DNA of 64,000 bases from RI-92 sp037384645 (GCA_037384645.1 JARRNT010000006.1:15758-79757), one strand, 5' to 3'. Positions 20,801-29,510 are shown, counted from the first letter of the stretch. Numbers and translations: made by a program. Notes: a model not told the origin generated them from the sequence alone.

Positions 20801-20823
20801 ATATGTTGAGTGAGAAGGATTAA
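14833..20823 (+). CDS. chpA: Hybrid chemosensory histidine kinase ChpA
   Basis: At 1996 residues this is the giant CheA-like kinase of the twitching system. Three canonical histidine phosphotransfer motifs HTLKG have their histidines at about 755, 983 and 1164; the first 600 residues hold further helical, degenerate Hpt-like regions. Acidic Pro/Glu-rich linkers separate the Hpt domains. The CheA core follows: dimerisation helices near 1400-1530, the N-box with RNAIAHGIE near 1580, DDGNGI near 1622, GRGVGMDVV near 1675, a CheW-like domain, and a C-terminal receiver with Asp1925 in LLDVEMPRMDGF. Pseudomonas ChpA is longer (about 2470 residues, more Hpt-like domains), so this is a reduced version. 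It phosphorylates PilG and PilH. Confidence 0.96.
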   Translation: MQQVSRIDGNTLSWVKSEIDQTMDNARKALESYVENSQDESQLRFCLNYLHQVYGTLQMVELYGAGMLANELERLSNALISNHVKNRDEAYEVMMRGMMQLPDYLERLQQGQADYPIILLPLLNDLRAARGAPLLSESALFSPNLEVDAPIPLEQGEEPIDTLVRKLRHAYHLGLLDWFRDNDVQEGLKRIGAVIERLRPAANDPDTGRVLWAASGLVEALRDGGINSSIAVKLLMGQVDREFKKILDKGEFALSSEPPVELLKNLLYYVASSHSQGDRVSELKNAFALKELMPDTETLERARADLSAPNAALMRTVSSVLLEDLNQVKDKLDVFVRAENRDPEVLKELCNKLSQMGDTLDMLGFGAQRMLLQDQVDILTAMGSGEREIEETALMDVAGALLSIESALGEPGAKPSEQKPEQTATDEESIIRQFGNPEQRKLAKQVVEQVKVDLDSIKNAFNDYSRAPKHVSVLDEVPALLDRIRGSLSMLTLDRASTILERAASYIQQQIIAKAERPESHTLDLLADSISSVEYYLDSLTESWGHPTAILDVAEQSLDALDVQAEPEPEMSLEPAAEEDDEEKTHIDLEAPDRDIAAEELTLELSSDETQPEIDVSGLELEEAPSEITEPPEADENELVLEGFGDTGEVSLTPELGDTSEKEAELPVSQESSQLEPTPQEPVPAAPESANPEPAAATMPEKDKSTIADELDDEIVEIFLEEADEEHGNISRLLPHWENNPHDEETLKTLRRSFHTLKGSGRLVGAVDVGEFAWAFENMLNRVIDKSVEPDAVMFGLLESARKILPDMFELFRTGQKPSQGVFKLMQQAEALSKGETIVPGDVADAADEPEVAEASEQNPDTEPAVEEIDLSEMSLELEGMDSLDDVQASMRQEPALELNREELEVSPAEPETDSASLDNVEEEISVQLAAPTPDTVPGIDPVLLGIYRKEIATHLQALREYVDDWHNGTERSANHKLVRALHTLKGSSRTASVPQIAELCNFLEDHVKYLQDSELNVDEELVDLFTDAAEFIEQTVAILDQEGATLPDNVDLIMRTRALLDRTRHDSPTMQIQAPETLSELQLEDAELDQPAIEEVIIEEAEDTAPEPAQELPTAKPEYDEELLEIFLEEGIEILDESDHTLHDWIGTPDNADLVKALQRQLHTLKGGARMAGVTEIGDLSHSIENMLTAVVDGELDVSEDMFRALQKAQDRLVTMLEELRNNQQPRSAPDLIKVINALASGETVETEALDASSSDMAAPPEVEVEEVTLDAPPEEAISPAEGPSAEPSVPEDTLSVELVDIPEDTSESEPVSEFKPEPEAEPEPTSAPRVESSLAVEQSQSPAQEIQNETNNVVPLEVRHPSEPVQEAKTKPELVEEQKTKQPRPRGELIRVRSDLLDNLVNFAGEVSIYRSRMEQQSNAFRYNLTELDDTVSRLRGQLRQFEIEAEAQIQYRIEETGTASEDFDPLEFDRFTQMQTLSRGMLESLNDLDSLRGILSNLTRESETLLLQQSRVNTDLQEGLMRTRMVPISGQVPRLRRIVRQTSEELGKKVELEISGAGNELDRTILERIMSPLEHMLRNAIAHGIEKPAVRSQAGKDETGTIRLGFAREGSDIVITVADDGNGINLDAIRDKAIARGILKPDAVVYQDDLIDIILESGFSTAEEVTQIAGRGVGMDVVNSEIKQLGGLLDIQTDKGKGTQFTISMPMSLSVTRALMIRVGEETYAIPLLGVESVERVAREEVLRMQNEKNGSYRWLENDYRYINLSNAMGLDEDNILPDEVKKVPMLLVRSGEHRAAIHVDSLIGSREIVVKPVGPQLSTLRGIAGATIMGDGGVVLILDLGVLIRLSSVEREEAFSETEIVEPVVIEKRIPLVMVVDDSITVRKVTTRLLERNNFKTVSAKDGVDALAQLQEYKPDVMLLDVEMPRMDGFELATNIRNDQQLKDLPIIMITSRTGQKHRDRAMKIGVNIYMGKPYSEGELLDNINNMLSEKD

Positions 20824-20917
20824 TTTAGCAGTGTATGGTGTAGACTCAGCCCTGCGCAGTAATATTCATCAACATATCCCAAATATGGATTACGGGCGTG
20901 GGGATACAGCATACTCT

Positions 20918-21931
20918 ATGAATGACCAGGAACTGCGACAGATTTCTATCGCAATTGCATCAGACTCTTTGCGTCAACGCTCGAACCTGCGCAAGGTATT
21001 GGAGCAATCCGGACTACACGTTGTCTTGAGCGAACCGCTGACTCGCCTGTTTCTACACAAATTGAAAAAGACCAGCGCTGAAGTTCTATTACTGGATTTG
21101 CATGATGACCAGACGCACGACGATGAGCTTTTACATGAAGTCCTTGATACCGTCACAATACCGATTATATTTAATGACGTGACGGCCTTATTGGTAAATG
21201 AACCTGCCCACAATCCCAAGTGGCATCTGAGTTTGATGCGTAAGATCGCCGAATCAACCGGGAATGATATGTTCATGGCGGCAGAACCAGCGTCTGCTGT
21301 GCACAAGGAGGAGATGCTGCCAGAGAAAACCAGCCGCTCGTCACATCGCCTGGCGCGCAACGTCTGGGTTCTGGGCGCATCGCTTGGCGGGCCTGAAGCG
21401 GTGAAGCGATTTCTGCGGTCACTGCCTGCAGATATTCCGGCAGCATTTATCGTAGCGCAGCACCTTGGGGCAAATTTCGTCGGGCTCCTGGCAGAACAGC
21501 TGAATCGTGTGTGCAAGCTTAATGTCATGGCACCAAAGGCAGGGCATCTGTTCCAGCATCAGGATGTAATTGTAGCCCCGGTGGAAGAGCATTTGCGAAT
21601 CAATCCTATTGGCAATATTGAGCTTGATCAGCTTGCTGAAGTACCCGAATATTCGCCTTCCATCGATCTGGTTTTACGCGACGTAGCGGATCGTTATGGC
21701 AGCTCGGCCGGCGCGATTATTTTCAGTGGCATGGGTGACGATGGGCGGCTTGGTTGCGAATATATGCAGGCTAAAGCCGGTCAGGTGTGGCTGCAGACAT
21801 CAGAAAGCTGCGTGGTCAGTAGCATGCCTGATAATGTCAGGCGTACCTGTCAGCCAGAATTTGTCGGTAATCCGGAGCAACTCGCCAGGCATTTGGCCAT
21901 GCATCTGGAGCAAGTAGAGGAATACAGTTAG
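20918..21931 (+). CDS. chpB: CheB-type protein-glutamate methylesterase ChpB
   Basis: The C-terminal CheB domain shows the catalytic triad context: Ser in LGASLGGPEAV, His in VAQHLGANF and Asp in FSGMGDDGRLG. The N-terminal third resembles a receiver fold but lacks a clear phospho-acceptor aspartate motif, as in Pseudomonas ChpB. It would demethylate PilJ, opposing PilK. The frame is open back to 20810, inside the end of chpA; I chose the ATG giving 337 residues, where homology-like sequence begins, but the start is uncertain. Confidence 0.88.
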   Translation: MNDQELRQISIAIASDSLRQRSNLRKVLEQSGLHVVLSEPLTRLFLHKLKKTSAEVLLLDLHDDQTHDDELLHEVLDTVTIPIIFNDVTALLVNEPAHNPKWHLSLMRKIAESTGNDMFMAAEPASAVHKEEMLPEKTSRSSHRLARNVWVLGASLGGPEAVKRFLRSLPADIPAAFIVAQHLGANFVGLLAEQLNRVCKLNVMAPKAGHLFQHQDVIVAPVEEHLRINPIGNIELDQLAEVPEYSPSIDLVLRDVADRYGSSAGAIIFSGMGDDGRLGCEYMQAKAGQVWLQTSESCVVSSMPDNVRRTCQPEFVGNPEQLARHLAMHLEQVEEYS

Positions 21932-22447
21932 ATGGGTGATGTGACTGAGATTAGCGTACGTGGCACACATTCCGTGTCGCAAAGTCAACGCCAGCAGTTT
22001 GATGCGGTACACAGCCTGTTGTTACCACTGAATTCAGATATTATTTTGTTACCCAATGCCGCAGTGGCAGAAGTAATTCCATTTAACCAGCCCGAAGCTA
22101 TCGAAGACGCACCAGATTGGTTGCTGGGTTATATAAACTGGCGTGAGCGTCGCGTACCTCTGGTGATGTTTGAATCAGCGAGTGAAGGCAATGTTGGGAG
22201 TCTGCACCGGGGATGCCGCATCGCGGTATTGAATACCCTGAACGGAAATAACGAGTTGCCCTATATCGCTATAGTGATGCAAAGCCTGCCAAGCTTACAA
22301 ATTGTGCGTGCCAACGCAATCCAGTATGGTGATCGTCCGCCAATGCAACGACAATCCGTCAAGGCCTATGTAAATCTGAACGGTGTTGCCGCTATTGTGC
22401 CGGATATTGATGATCTCGAAGCCAGGTTGATGCGGATTCAGCATTGA
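21932..22447 (+). CDS. chpC: CheW-like protein ChpC
   Basis: A 171-residue CheW-domain protein with WLLGYINWRERRVPLVMFE, the usual beta-barrel signature. It begins immediately after the chpB stop and closes the cluster, matching Pseudomonas pilGHIJK-chpABC; no chpD or chpE follows. It probably couples another receptor to ChpA. The protein is more divergent than PilI. Confidence 0.86.
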   Translation: MGDVTEISVRGTHSVSQSQRQQFDAVHSLLLPLNSDIILLPNAAVAEVIPFNQPEAIEDAPDWLLGYINWRERRVPLVMFESASEGNVGSLHRGCRIAVLNTLNGNNELPYIAIVMQSLPSLQIVRANAIQYGDRPPMQRQSVKAYVNLNGVAAIVPDIDDLEARLMRIQH

Positions 22448-22477
22448 CTGCTAAGCTAGACTAAGCAGCTTTTTAAT
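22448..22477 (+). terminator. Possible terminator of the pil-chp operon
   Basis: A short stem CTGCT...AGCAG with an 11-nt loop is followed by CTTTTT, ending inside the last codons of convergent rsmE. The stem is only 5 bp, so the call is tentative. Confidence 0.45.
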
Positions 22478-23201
22478 AATCTCCCCACAAGGTCTGTAAT
22501 GCGGCACTGATCGCTACGGCCGCAGTTTCGGTCCGCAAAATGCGTGGACCCAGGCGCACGATGCTGAAAGCATGTGTGCGCGCGTAATCGAGTTCATTAT
22601 CGCTCAGACCACCTTCAGGACCAATCAGTATACTGATAGTACGTGGTACGGTCTTGATGTTCCGCAGGCAGATATCCCCACTGGCATCGAATGCCAGCTT
22701 AAGCTCGCTGTCGGTGTTTGCCAGCCAGTGTGAAATTTCGTCGGCTTCATACAGCTCAGGCAGGTAATTGCGACCACATTGTTCACATGCACTAATTACC
22801 ACGCCCTGCCAGTGTTGAAGTCGTGTCTGCTTACGTTTGCTATCGAGTTTTACCACGGTGTATTCAGTGGATAATGGCGTGATACTGTGCACGCCTGTCT
22901 CTACCAGTTTCTGGATTGCATAATCCATGCGTTCGCCTTTGCTGATTCCGAGCCCAACGTGGATTTGCAATGGGGATTCTGTATCTGCTGTGATTTGATT
23001 TAATAATTTTACCGTGGCCTGTTTGCCACGTATGCCTGTCAATTCCGCTTCATAGCTGTTGCCCTGGCCATCGAAGACGATCAGCCGGGCGGATTCACGA
23101 AGTCGCAGAACCTTGACCAGGTACTGACTGGCGCTGACATCGAGGCTGACTTCCCGACCTTCTGCTAGTGAAATTGACTGATAAACACGGGGAATGCGCA
23201 T
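22473..23201 (-). CDS. rsmE: 16S rRNA m3U1498 methyltransferase RsmE
   Basis: A 242-residue SPOUT-fold methyltransferase that methylates U1498 of 16S rRNA. The SAM-binding knot reads SILIGPEGGLSDNELDYA and then LGPRILRTETAA, the family's best-conserved segments; the N-terminus has the RIPRVY start and a PUA-like part. It lies 11 bp after bioA and converges with chpC. Confidence 0.96.
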   Translation of the reverse strand: MRIPRVYQSISLAEGREVSLDVSASQYLVKVLRLRESARLIVFDGQGNSYEAELTGIRGKQATVKLLNQITADTESPLQIHVGLGISKGERMDYAIQKLVETGVHSITPLSTEYTVVKLDSKRKQTRLQHWQGVVISACEQCGRNYLPELYEADEISHWLANTDSELKLAFDASGDICLRNIKTVPRTISILIGPEGGLSDNELDYARTHAFSIVRLGPRILRTETAAVAISAALQTLWGDY

Positions 23202-23212
23202 ATGAAACTATG

Positions 23213-24565
23213 TCAGTCGCGGGTGGCGAGCTGGATACCGTCAATTGCGGTTTTTGCCATTAACTGTATTTCATCGTCGTTAATGACATAGGGTGGCATG
23301 AAGTAAACGACGTTAGCGAGTGGCCGTAATAAGACACCCTGTTGAAGGCCATGTTGGTAAACCCGCATGCCTCGGCGTTCCTGCCAGGCATAGGTTTCGC
23401 CAGTGGCTTTATTCCTGACCATTTCGATTGCCAGGATCATACCGGTCTGGCGTACTTCGGCGACGTGTGGATGATCGTGTAATTCACTGACAGCATCGGC
23501 CATGCGCCTGGCAAGTTTGCGGTTATTGGCAATGACGTTATCACGTTCGAAGATTTCCATTGTTGCGAGCGCCGCACTGCAGGCCAGCGGGTTACCAGTA
23601 TAACTGTGGGAGTGCAGGAAGGCGGTCAGATTTTCATATTCATCATAGAATGCCTGGTAGATTTCCTCTGTGGTGACGGCGACTGAGAGTGGCAGGTAGC
23701 CCGCGGTTAATCCCTTTGACAGGCACATGATGTCTGGACTGATCTGCGCCTGTTCACAGGCAAACAGGGTCCCGGTTCGGCCGAAGCCGACAGCAATCTC
23801 ATCGGCGATCAGGTGGACATTGAATTCATCACAGGCATCGCGCAATAACTTGAGATAGATCGGATCATACATGCGCATATTGCCAGCACATTGCACCAGC
23901 GGCTCAACGAAGACGGCACAGACTTCGTCGGCATGTTGTTCCAGGGTACGACGCATATGCGCGAACATGCGTTCGCTATGTTCCTGACAACTGCTGCCTG
24001 TTTCGCGTGAAAAGCAATCCGGGGAGGGGACGGTGATAGCCTGCATCAATAAGGGCTGATAGGTTTCCTTGTATAAAGCCACATCACCAATGGCCAGTGC
24101 ACCCAGGGTTTCACCGTGATAACTGTTACTGAGGGTAATAAAACGTGTTTTCTCGGAGTAACCCCGGTTTCTCCAGTAGTGATAACTCATTTTCAATGCC
24201 ACTTCGATGGCAGAAGAGCCGTTATCGGCATAGAAACAACGCTCAAGGCCCGGTGGTGTCAGCGTGCTCAACTGTTCCGAGAGCTGGATGATAGGTTCAT
24301 GGCTGAAACCGGCCAGGATGACATGTTCCAGTTGCTCCAACTGCTGGCGAATGCGCGCATTGATAGCCGGGTTGGCATGGCCAAACAGGTTGACCCACCA
24401 GCTGGAAATGGCATCCAGGTAGCGATGGCCTTCAAAGTCTTCCAGCCAGGCGCCTTTACCGGACTTGATCGGGATGAGGGGCAGCCATTCATGATCCTTC
24501 ATCTGACTGCAAGGGTGCCAGACATGGGCCAGGTCGCGCTGTTTTAAATCGTCGTTGGATCGCAT
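23213..24565 (-). CDS. bioA: Adenosylmethionine-8-amino-7-oxononanoate aminotransferase BioA
   Basis: A 450-residue class III PLP aminotransferase that makes 7,8-diaminopelargonic acid for biotin, using SAM as amino donor. Diagnostic motifs are HVWHPCSQMKDH at the start, YADNGSSAIEVALKMS, SYHGETLGA, ADEIAVGFGRTG and the PLP lysine in CLSKGLTAGYLPLS. The rest of the biotin pathway is not adjacent. It is probably cotranscribed with rsmE. Confidence 0.96.
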   Translation of the reverse strand: MRSNDDLKQRDLAHVWHPCSQMKDHEWLPLIPIKSGKGAWLEDFEGHRYLDAISSWWVNLFGHANPAINARIRQQLEQLEHVILAGFSHEPIIQLSEQLSTLTPPGLERCFYADNGSSAIEVALKMSYHYWRNRGYSEKTRFITLSNSYHGETLGALAIGDVALYKETYQPLLMQAITVPSPDCFSRETGSSCQEHSERMFAHMRRTLEQHADEVCAVFVEPLVQCAGNMRMYDPIYLKLLRDACDEFNVHLIADEIAVGFGRTGTLFACEQAQISPDIMCLSKGLTAGYLPLSVAVTTEEIYQAFYDEYENLTAFLHSHSYTGNPLACSAALATMEIFERDNVIANNRKLARRMADAVSELHDHPHVAEVRQTGMILAIEMVRNKATGETYAWQERRGMRVYQHGLQQGVLLRPLANVVYFMPPYVINDDEIQLMAKTAIDGIQLATRD

Positions 24566-24597
24566 TGTACAGTGCTTATTTCAGCAGATTAGATTTA

Positions 24598-24673
24598 ACA
24601 CAGAGGTCGCAGAGACGCGGAGAACGCAAAGAGTAATTATTTTAAAAGCTCTGCGTCCTCTGCGCCTTTGCGT
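24598..24673. repeat. CGCAGAG-type inverted repeat, copy 1
   Basis: Left arm about 24598-24633 contains three CGCAGAG-like units with small changes (CACAGAG, CGCAGAG, CGCGGAG, then CGCAAAG). The right arm, 24649-24673, carries the complementary CTCTGCG, CTCTGCG and CTTTGCG. About 15 A+T-rich bases lie between. It sits between bioA and metF. Confidence 0.85.
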
Positions 24674-24715
24674 ATATTACTCCGCGATAGCTATATGCAT
24701 AAAGGCAGAATTTCC

Positions 24716-25567
24716 TTACAGGCCAAGATTTTTCCAGATTGCCAGGGTTGCATTGGCCTGATTCAGGGTATAGAAGTGCAGGCCGGGTGCGCCCGCATCC
24801 AGTAACTCCCTGCAAAGATCAGTGACAACCTCTTCACCAAATTTGCGAATCGATTCCTTGTCGTCTCCGTATGCCTCCAGGCGTTTGCGAATCCAGCGCG
24901 GAATCTCGGCGCCGCACATATCGGAAAAGCGCGCCAGTTGGGTGTAGTTGGTGATAGGCATGATGCCAGGAACGATGGGAACGCTAACGTCCCGTTTCTC
25001 ACATTCCTCGATAAAGTAATAATAAGCCTGTGGGTTGAAAAAGTACTGGGTCAGTGCGCTATTGGCACCGGCCGCGACCTTGCGTTTGAAGTTGTCCAGG
25101 TCGGCAATGGCATTTTTGGCCTGTGGATGGACTTCAGGATAGGCGGCAACCTCGATAAAGAAGTGATCGCCGTATTCCTGGCGAATGAATGCCACCAGTT
25201 CATTGGCGTAATTGAAGTCGCCGCCACTGATATTGCCGGAACCGGAGGGCATGTCGCCGCGAAGCGCTACGAGGTGTTTGATACCATTGCTTTTGTAGGT
25301 GTCCAGCAAATCGGTAATCACCTGTTTACGGGTACCCATGCAGGAAATGTGTGGGGCGGCTTCATACCCGGCCTGCTGGATTTCCAGTACAGATTCCAGT
25401 GTCCCTTGCTGGGTGCTGCCGCCGGCACCAAAGGTGACCGAAAAATACTTCGGCTTCAATACGCCGAGTTTGTCACGCACGGCGCGCAGCTTGTCCCGGC
25501 CTTCATCGGTCTTGGGCGGGAAGAACTCGAAACTGAAGGTGCGCTCAAATTGCTTTTGCGATTTCAT
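24716..25567 (-). CDS. metF: Methylenetetrahydrofolate reductase
   Basis: A 283-residue TIM-barrel flavoenzyme that reduces 5,10-methylene-THF to 5-methyl-THF for methionine synthesis. The N-terminal FEFFPPKTDEGRDKL, the VTFGAGGSTQ segment and the central HLVALRGDMPSG are all classic MetF motifs. It stands downstream of ahcY in a methyl-cycle group (metF, ahcY, metK), separated from ahcY by a repeat copy. Confidence 0.97.
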   Translation of the reverse strand: MKSQKQFERTFSFEFFPPKTDEGRDKLRAVRDKLGVLKPKYFSVTFGAGGSTQQGTLESVLEIQQAGYEAAPHISCMGTRKQVITDLLDTYKSNGIKHLVALRGDMPSGSGNISGGDFNYANELVAFIRQEYGDHFFIEVAAYPEVHPQAKNAIADLDNFKRKVAAGANSALTQYFFNPQAYYYFIEECEKRDVSVPIVPGIMPITNYTQLARFSDMCGAEIPRWIRKRLEAYGDDKESIRKFGEEVVTDLCRELLDAGAPGLHFYTLNQANATLAIWKNLGL

Positions 25568-25581
25568 ATGATATTCCTTCT

Positions 25582-25660
25582 AACGCAGAGTCGCTGAGCA
25601 CGCAGAGAAACGCAGAGTTAAAAATAATTATTAACTCTGCGTCCTCTGCGCCTCTGCGTT
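25582..25660. repeat. CGCAGAG-type inverted repeat, copy 2
   Basis: Left arm 25582-25618 has CGCAGAG units including CGCTGAG; right arm 25634-25660 carries CTCTGCG three times and ends in TCTGCGTT. The spacer is A+T-rich. It lies in the 100-bp gap between metF and ahcY, directly upstream of the metF translation start, so it is within the likely transcript. Confidence 0.88.
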
Positions 25661-25667
25661 GAGGAGA

Positions 25668-27089
25668 TTAATACCGGTAATGTTCAGGCTTGTAAGGGCC
25701 GTCGACGGGGACACCAATGTAGTCGGCCTGTTCCTGGCTCAGTTGGGTCAGGTTGACACCGATCTTCTTGAGGTGCAGGCGCGCGACCTTTTCATCCAGT
25801 TTCTTCGGTAACACGTAGACCTTGTTTTCATAGTCGCCGTTGTTGTTGAAGAACTCGATCTGGGCCATGACCTGGTTGGTGAAGGAAGCGGACATCACGA
25901 AACTGGGGTGGCCGGTGGCGCAACCGAGATTGACCAGGCGACCTTTGGCCAGGATGGTGATCTTTTTACCGTCGGGGAAGATCACGTGGTCTACCTGCGG
26001 CTTGATCTCTTCCCACTTGTACTTACTCAGGGATGCGATATCGATCTCGGAGTCGAAGTGTCCGATGTTGCAGACGATGGCTTCGTCTTTCATCGCGGCC
26101 ATGTGATCGTGGTTGATCACGCTGACGTTACCGGTGGTGGTGACAAAGATGTCGCCCAGTTTGCAGGCTTCGTTCATGTCGACTACGCGGTAGCCTTCCA
26201 TCGCCGCCTGCAGGGCGCAGATCGGATCGATTTCGGTGACCCAGGTGGTGGCACCCATGCCACGGAAGGCCTGGGCGCAACCCTTGCCGACATCGCCATA
26301 ACCCAGCACGACACAGATCTTGCCAGCGACCATCACGTCGGTGGCGCGCTTGATGCCGTCGATGAGTGATTCACGACAGCCGTACAGGTTATCGAACTTG
26401 GACTTGGTCACCGAGTCATTGACGTTCATGGCCGGGAACAGCAGTTCGCCGGTTTCCATCATCTGATACAGGCGGTGCACACCGGTGGTGGTTTCTTCGG
26501 TCACACCCTTGATGCTTTCCGCCATGCGCTGCCATTTTTTGTTATCGCTGGCCAGGGTGCGTTTGAGAACACCGAGGATAACTTTATATTCATCGTTATC
26601 ATCGGCCTTGGCTTCCGGCACCTTGCCGGCCTTTTCGAATTCCACACCCTTGTGGATCAGCAGGGTGGCATCGCCACCATCGTCCAGGATCATGTTGGGT
26701 TCGCCGCCATCAGGCCAGGTCAGGCATTGCTCGGTACACCACCAGTAGTCTTCCAGGCTCTCGCCTTTCCAGGCAAAGACCGGGATACCGGCGGCGGCAA
26801 TGGCTGCAGCGGCATGGTCCTGGGTGGAAAAAATGTTACAGGAAGCCCAGCGCACTTCGGCACCCAGGGCGACCAGGGTTTCGATCAGGACAGCGGTCTG
26901 GATGGTCATGTGCAGGGAGCCGGAGATACGCGCGCCTTTCAGCGGTTGCTTGTCGCCGTATTCTTCGCGTAGGGCCATCAGGCCGGGCATTTCAGTCTCG
27001 GCAATGGCAATTTCCTTGCGGCCCCAGTCGGCCAGATTAATGTCTGCGACTTTGTAATCTTTGAATGCAGGATCGATCACCGCGTTCAT
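25668..27089 (-). CDS. ahcY: Adenosylhomocysteinase
   Basis: A 473-residue NAD-dependent enzyme that splits S-adenosylhomocysteine into adenosine and homocysteine. The start motif [16 protein letters not shown], the NAD-binding [17 protein letters not shown] and the C-terminal [10 protein letters not shown] are diagnostic; the length indicates the proteobacterial form with an internal insertion. An SAH riboswitch lies 46 bp upstream of the start, so expression should rise when SAH accumulates. Confidence 0.98.
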   Translation of the reverse strand: MNAVIDPAFKDYKVADINLADWGRKEIAIAETEMPGLMALREEYGDKQPLKGARISGSLHMTIQTAVLIETLVALGAEVRWASCNIFSTQDHAAAAIAAAGIPVFAWKGESLEDYWWCTEQCLTWPDGGEPNMILDDGGDATLLIHKGVEFEKAGKVPEAKADDNDEYKVILGVLKRTLASDNKKWQRMAESIKGVTEETTTGVHRLYQMMETGELLFPAMNVNDSVTKSKFDNLYGCRESLIDGIKRATDVMVAGKICVVLGYGDVGKGCAQAFRGMGATTWVTEIDPICALQAAMEGYRVVDMNEACKLGDIFVTTTGNVSVINHDHMAAMKDEAIVCNIGHFDSEIDIASLSKYKWEEIKPQVDHVIFPDGKKITILAKGRLVNLGCATGHPSFVMSASFTNQVMAQIEFFNNNGDYENKVYVLPKKLDEKVARLHLKKIGVNLTQLSQEQADYIGVPVDGPYKPEHYRY

Positions 27090-27135
27090 GTATGTTACTC
27101 CATGGTTCGGTGAGCGCCGTTGTTAACGGTTATGG

Positions 27136-27239
27136 AAATTTCCTGAGCCTGACCCCGCTACTAAATATTCCCAGCAATACGGGAGTATGTTTGATGGAGA
27201 ACATTTAGCAGCGGGGCTGCAGCGCCCCTCAGGAAACTG
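27136..27239 (-). promoter_or_regulatory. SAH riboswitch upstream of ahcY
   Basis: Read on the minus strand, an outer stem TTTCCTGAG / CTCAGGAAA encloses the conserved core GAGGGGCGCTGCAGCCCC at its start and GGGGTCAGGCTCAG at its end, with a second long stem CGCTGCTAAAT / ATTTAGTAGCG between. These match the known S-adenosylhomocysteine riboswitch core, and position before ahcY is the family's standard context. The 3' side of the outer stem runs into the self-complementary GGAAATTTCC at 27134-27143, which could form an alternative hairpin as the switch. Confidence 0.92.
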
Positions 27240-27281
27240 GAAAAACTGAATGTGTATATTGTATAGGGTGTACGGGGAGGA

Positions 27282-27307
27282 TCAAGGCGCCGCTATCGGC
27301 GCCTTGA
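27282..27307. terminator. Perfect 11-bp inverted repeat after metK
   Basis: An 11-bp perfect stem TCAAGGCGCCG / CGGCGCCTTGA with a 4-base CTAT loop stands 20 bp after the metK stop and 43 bp before the SAH riboswitch. No T run follows on the minus strand, so it is not a textbook intrinsic terminator. It may stabilise mRNA ends or act with Rho. Confidence 0.5.
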
Positions 27308-27326
27308 GCACATTCCTGTTACGGGA

Positions 27327-28490
<1,164 letters not shown>

Positions 28491-28625
28491 CGAAAATCCT
28501 TCTTTTTGTGGGAATACTGGGTAAAAAAAGTTCGCGCAGTTTAACGGCCGGGCCGGTGGAACACAAATCCCAATCGGAGGAGCGTGCTACAATGCCGCCC
28601 CCGTTTCGAATGTAAGGAGCGCAAT

Positions 28626-29183
28626 ATGGTTAGCATGGAAACGCCGATATGTGATTTTGGCCAGCCTGCTGTCGATTTTAACCTGCCCGGCGTGGATGGC
28701 CGCCACTGGAGCCTGCAGGACTGCCGCGGTGAAAATGGACTGCTGGTCATGTTTATCTGCAATCATTGCCCCTACGTTAAGGCCGTGCGCGAGCGCATCG
28801 TCCGTGATGCCCGCGACTTACTCGATTACGGTATCAAAAGTGTGGCGATTATGGCCAATGATCCGATGCAGTATGATGAGGATTCCTTTGAGAATATGCA
28901 GCGTGTCGCGGCCCAGTTTGATTTCCCTTTTCCTTATTTACTGGATGAAACCCAGGCCGTGGCCCAGGCCTATGGTGCGGTCTGTACCCCGGATTTCTTT
29001 GGGTATAACAAGGACTTGCAGCTGCAGTACCGAGGACGTCTGGACGCCAGCCGCAAAGAAACGGCGCCGGCCGATGCCCGCCGCGACCTGTTCGAGGCCA
29101 TGGTCCAGATTGCCCGTAACGGGCAGGGACCACACGAGCAGATCCCGAGCATGGGTTGTTCCATCAAATGGAAGGCGGCCTGA
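28626..29183 (+). CDS. Thioredoxin-fold redoxin (AhpC/TSA-like)
   Basis: A 185-residue cytoplasmic thioredoxin-fold protein. It has a Cys45-Asn-His-Cys48 site in FICNHCPYVKAV, where peroxiredoxins and thioredoxins keep their redox cysteines, and a cis-Pro segment CTPDFFGYN. It belongs to the group annotated thioredoxin family protein, with no defined substrate. The start is fixed by an AAGGAG ribosome site 7 bp upstream of the ATG. A TACAAT -10-like box lies at about 28589-28594. It is divergent from metK. Confidence 0.85.
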   Translation: MVSMETPICDFGQPAVDFNLPGVDGRHWSLQDCRGENGLLVMFICNHCPYVKAVRERIVRDARDLLDYGIKSVAIMANDPMQYDEDSFENMQRVAAQFDFPFPYLLDETQAVAQAYGAVCTPDFFGYNKDLQLQYRGRLDASRKETAPADARRDLFEAMVQIARNGQGPHEQIPSMGCSIKWKAA

Positions 29184-29269
29184 GCGGCCCACCCAAAAGG
29201 GATAATTGGCGATTTAAGTATTTGAATCTAAATAAATAATACTTATTGGTCCAAGAGAAGTTTTATTGC

Positions 29270-29510
29270 CCGGTCAGAGCAGGCTATTGCCGCAAGGGGC
29301 AGAAAAGTGGGAAAATCGCCCGCTCATTTTGCGGGGCAGAAATGAATAGCGCGCTGGGCCCACGTATCACCCGCGCGAAGTTACCCTGGGCAACCCGGTC
29401 CTAAGCCCGGTGGGGTGTGGAAGGCGCAACAGGCGCCAGGGGAATACTCCCGCTTAACAGTTTTTCATTACCGTGCCGGCGATCTGGTGCGGACGGTTTC
29501 TTTTTCAACT
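29270..29510 (+). ncRNA. Unassigned structured leader or small RNA upstream of tkt
   Basis: The 373-bp gap before tkt is rich in ordered stems on the plus strand. They are CCCGC/GCGGG (29319-29335), CGCGC-T-GGG/CCCGCGCG (29350-29377), ACCC..GGGC/GCCC..GGGT (29383-29416) and GGCGC/GCGCC (29423-29437), ending in a terminator hairpin at 29470-29505. The decamer GGGGCAGAAA occurs twice, near 29296 and 29333. Position 22-50 bp before the tkt ribosome site fits a transcription-attenuation leader or a separate small RNA. I could not match it to 6S, RNase P, tmRNA, SRP, cobalamin, TPP, SAM or glycine riboswitch cores. Confidence 0.5.
29470..29505 (+). terminator. Intrinsic terminator or attenuator before tkt
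   Basis: The stem ACCGT-G-CCG / CGG-ACGGT encloses an 11-nt loop and is followed by TTTCTTTTT, a standard intrinsic terminator shape. It ends 52 bp before the tkt ATG, so it would stop transcription from the leader unless antiterminated, or it ends a separate small RNA. Confidence 0.75.

Noticed and set aside
28491..28625. SAM riboswitch upstream of metK
   Set aside because: No conserved SAM-I or SAM-II core in the 135 bp before metK.
29270..29510. Cobalamin riboswitch in the tkt leader
   Set aside because: GTGTGGAAGGCGC and GCCGGCGATCTGG look partly like its P7 and B12-box parts, but the conserved GGTGAAAnTCC and CACTG core are absent.
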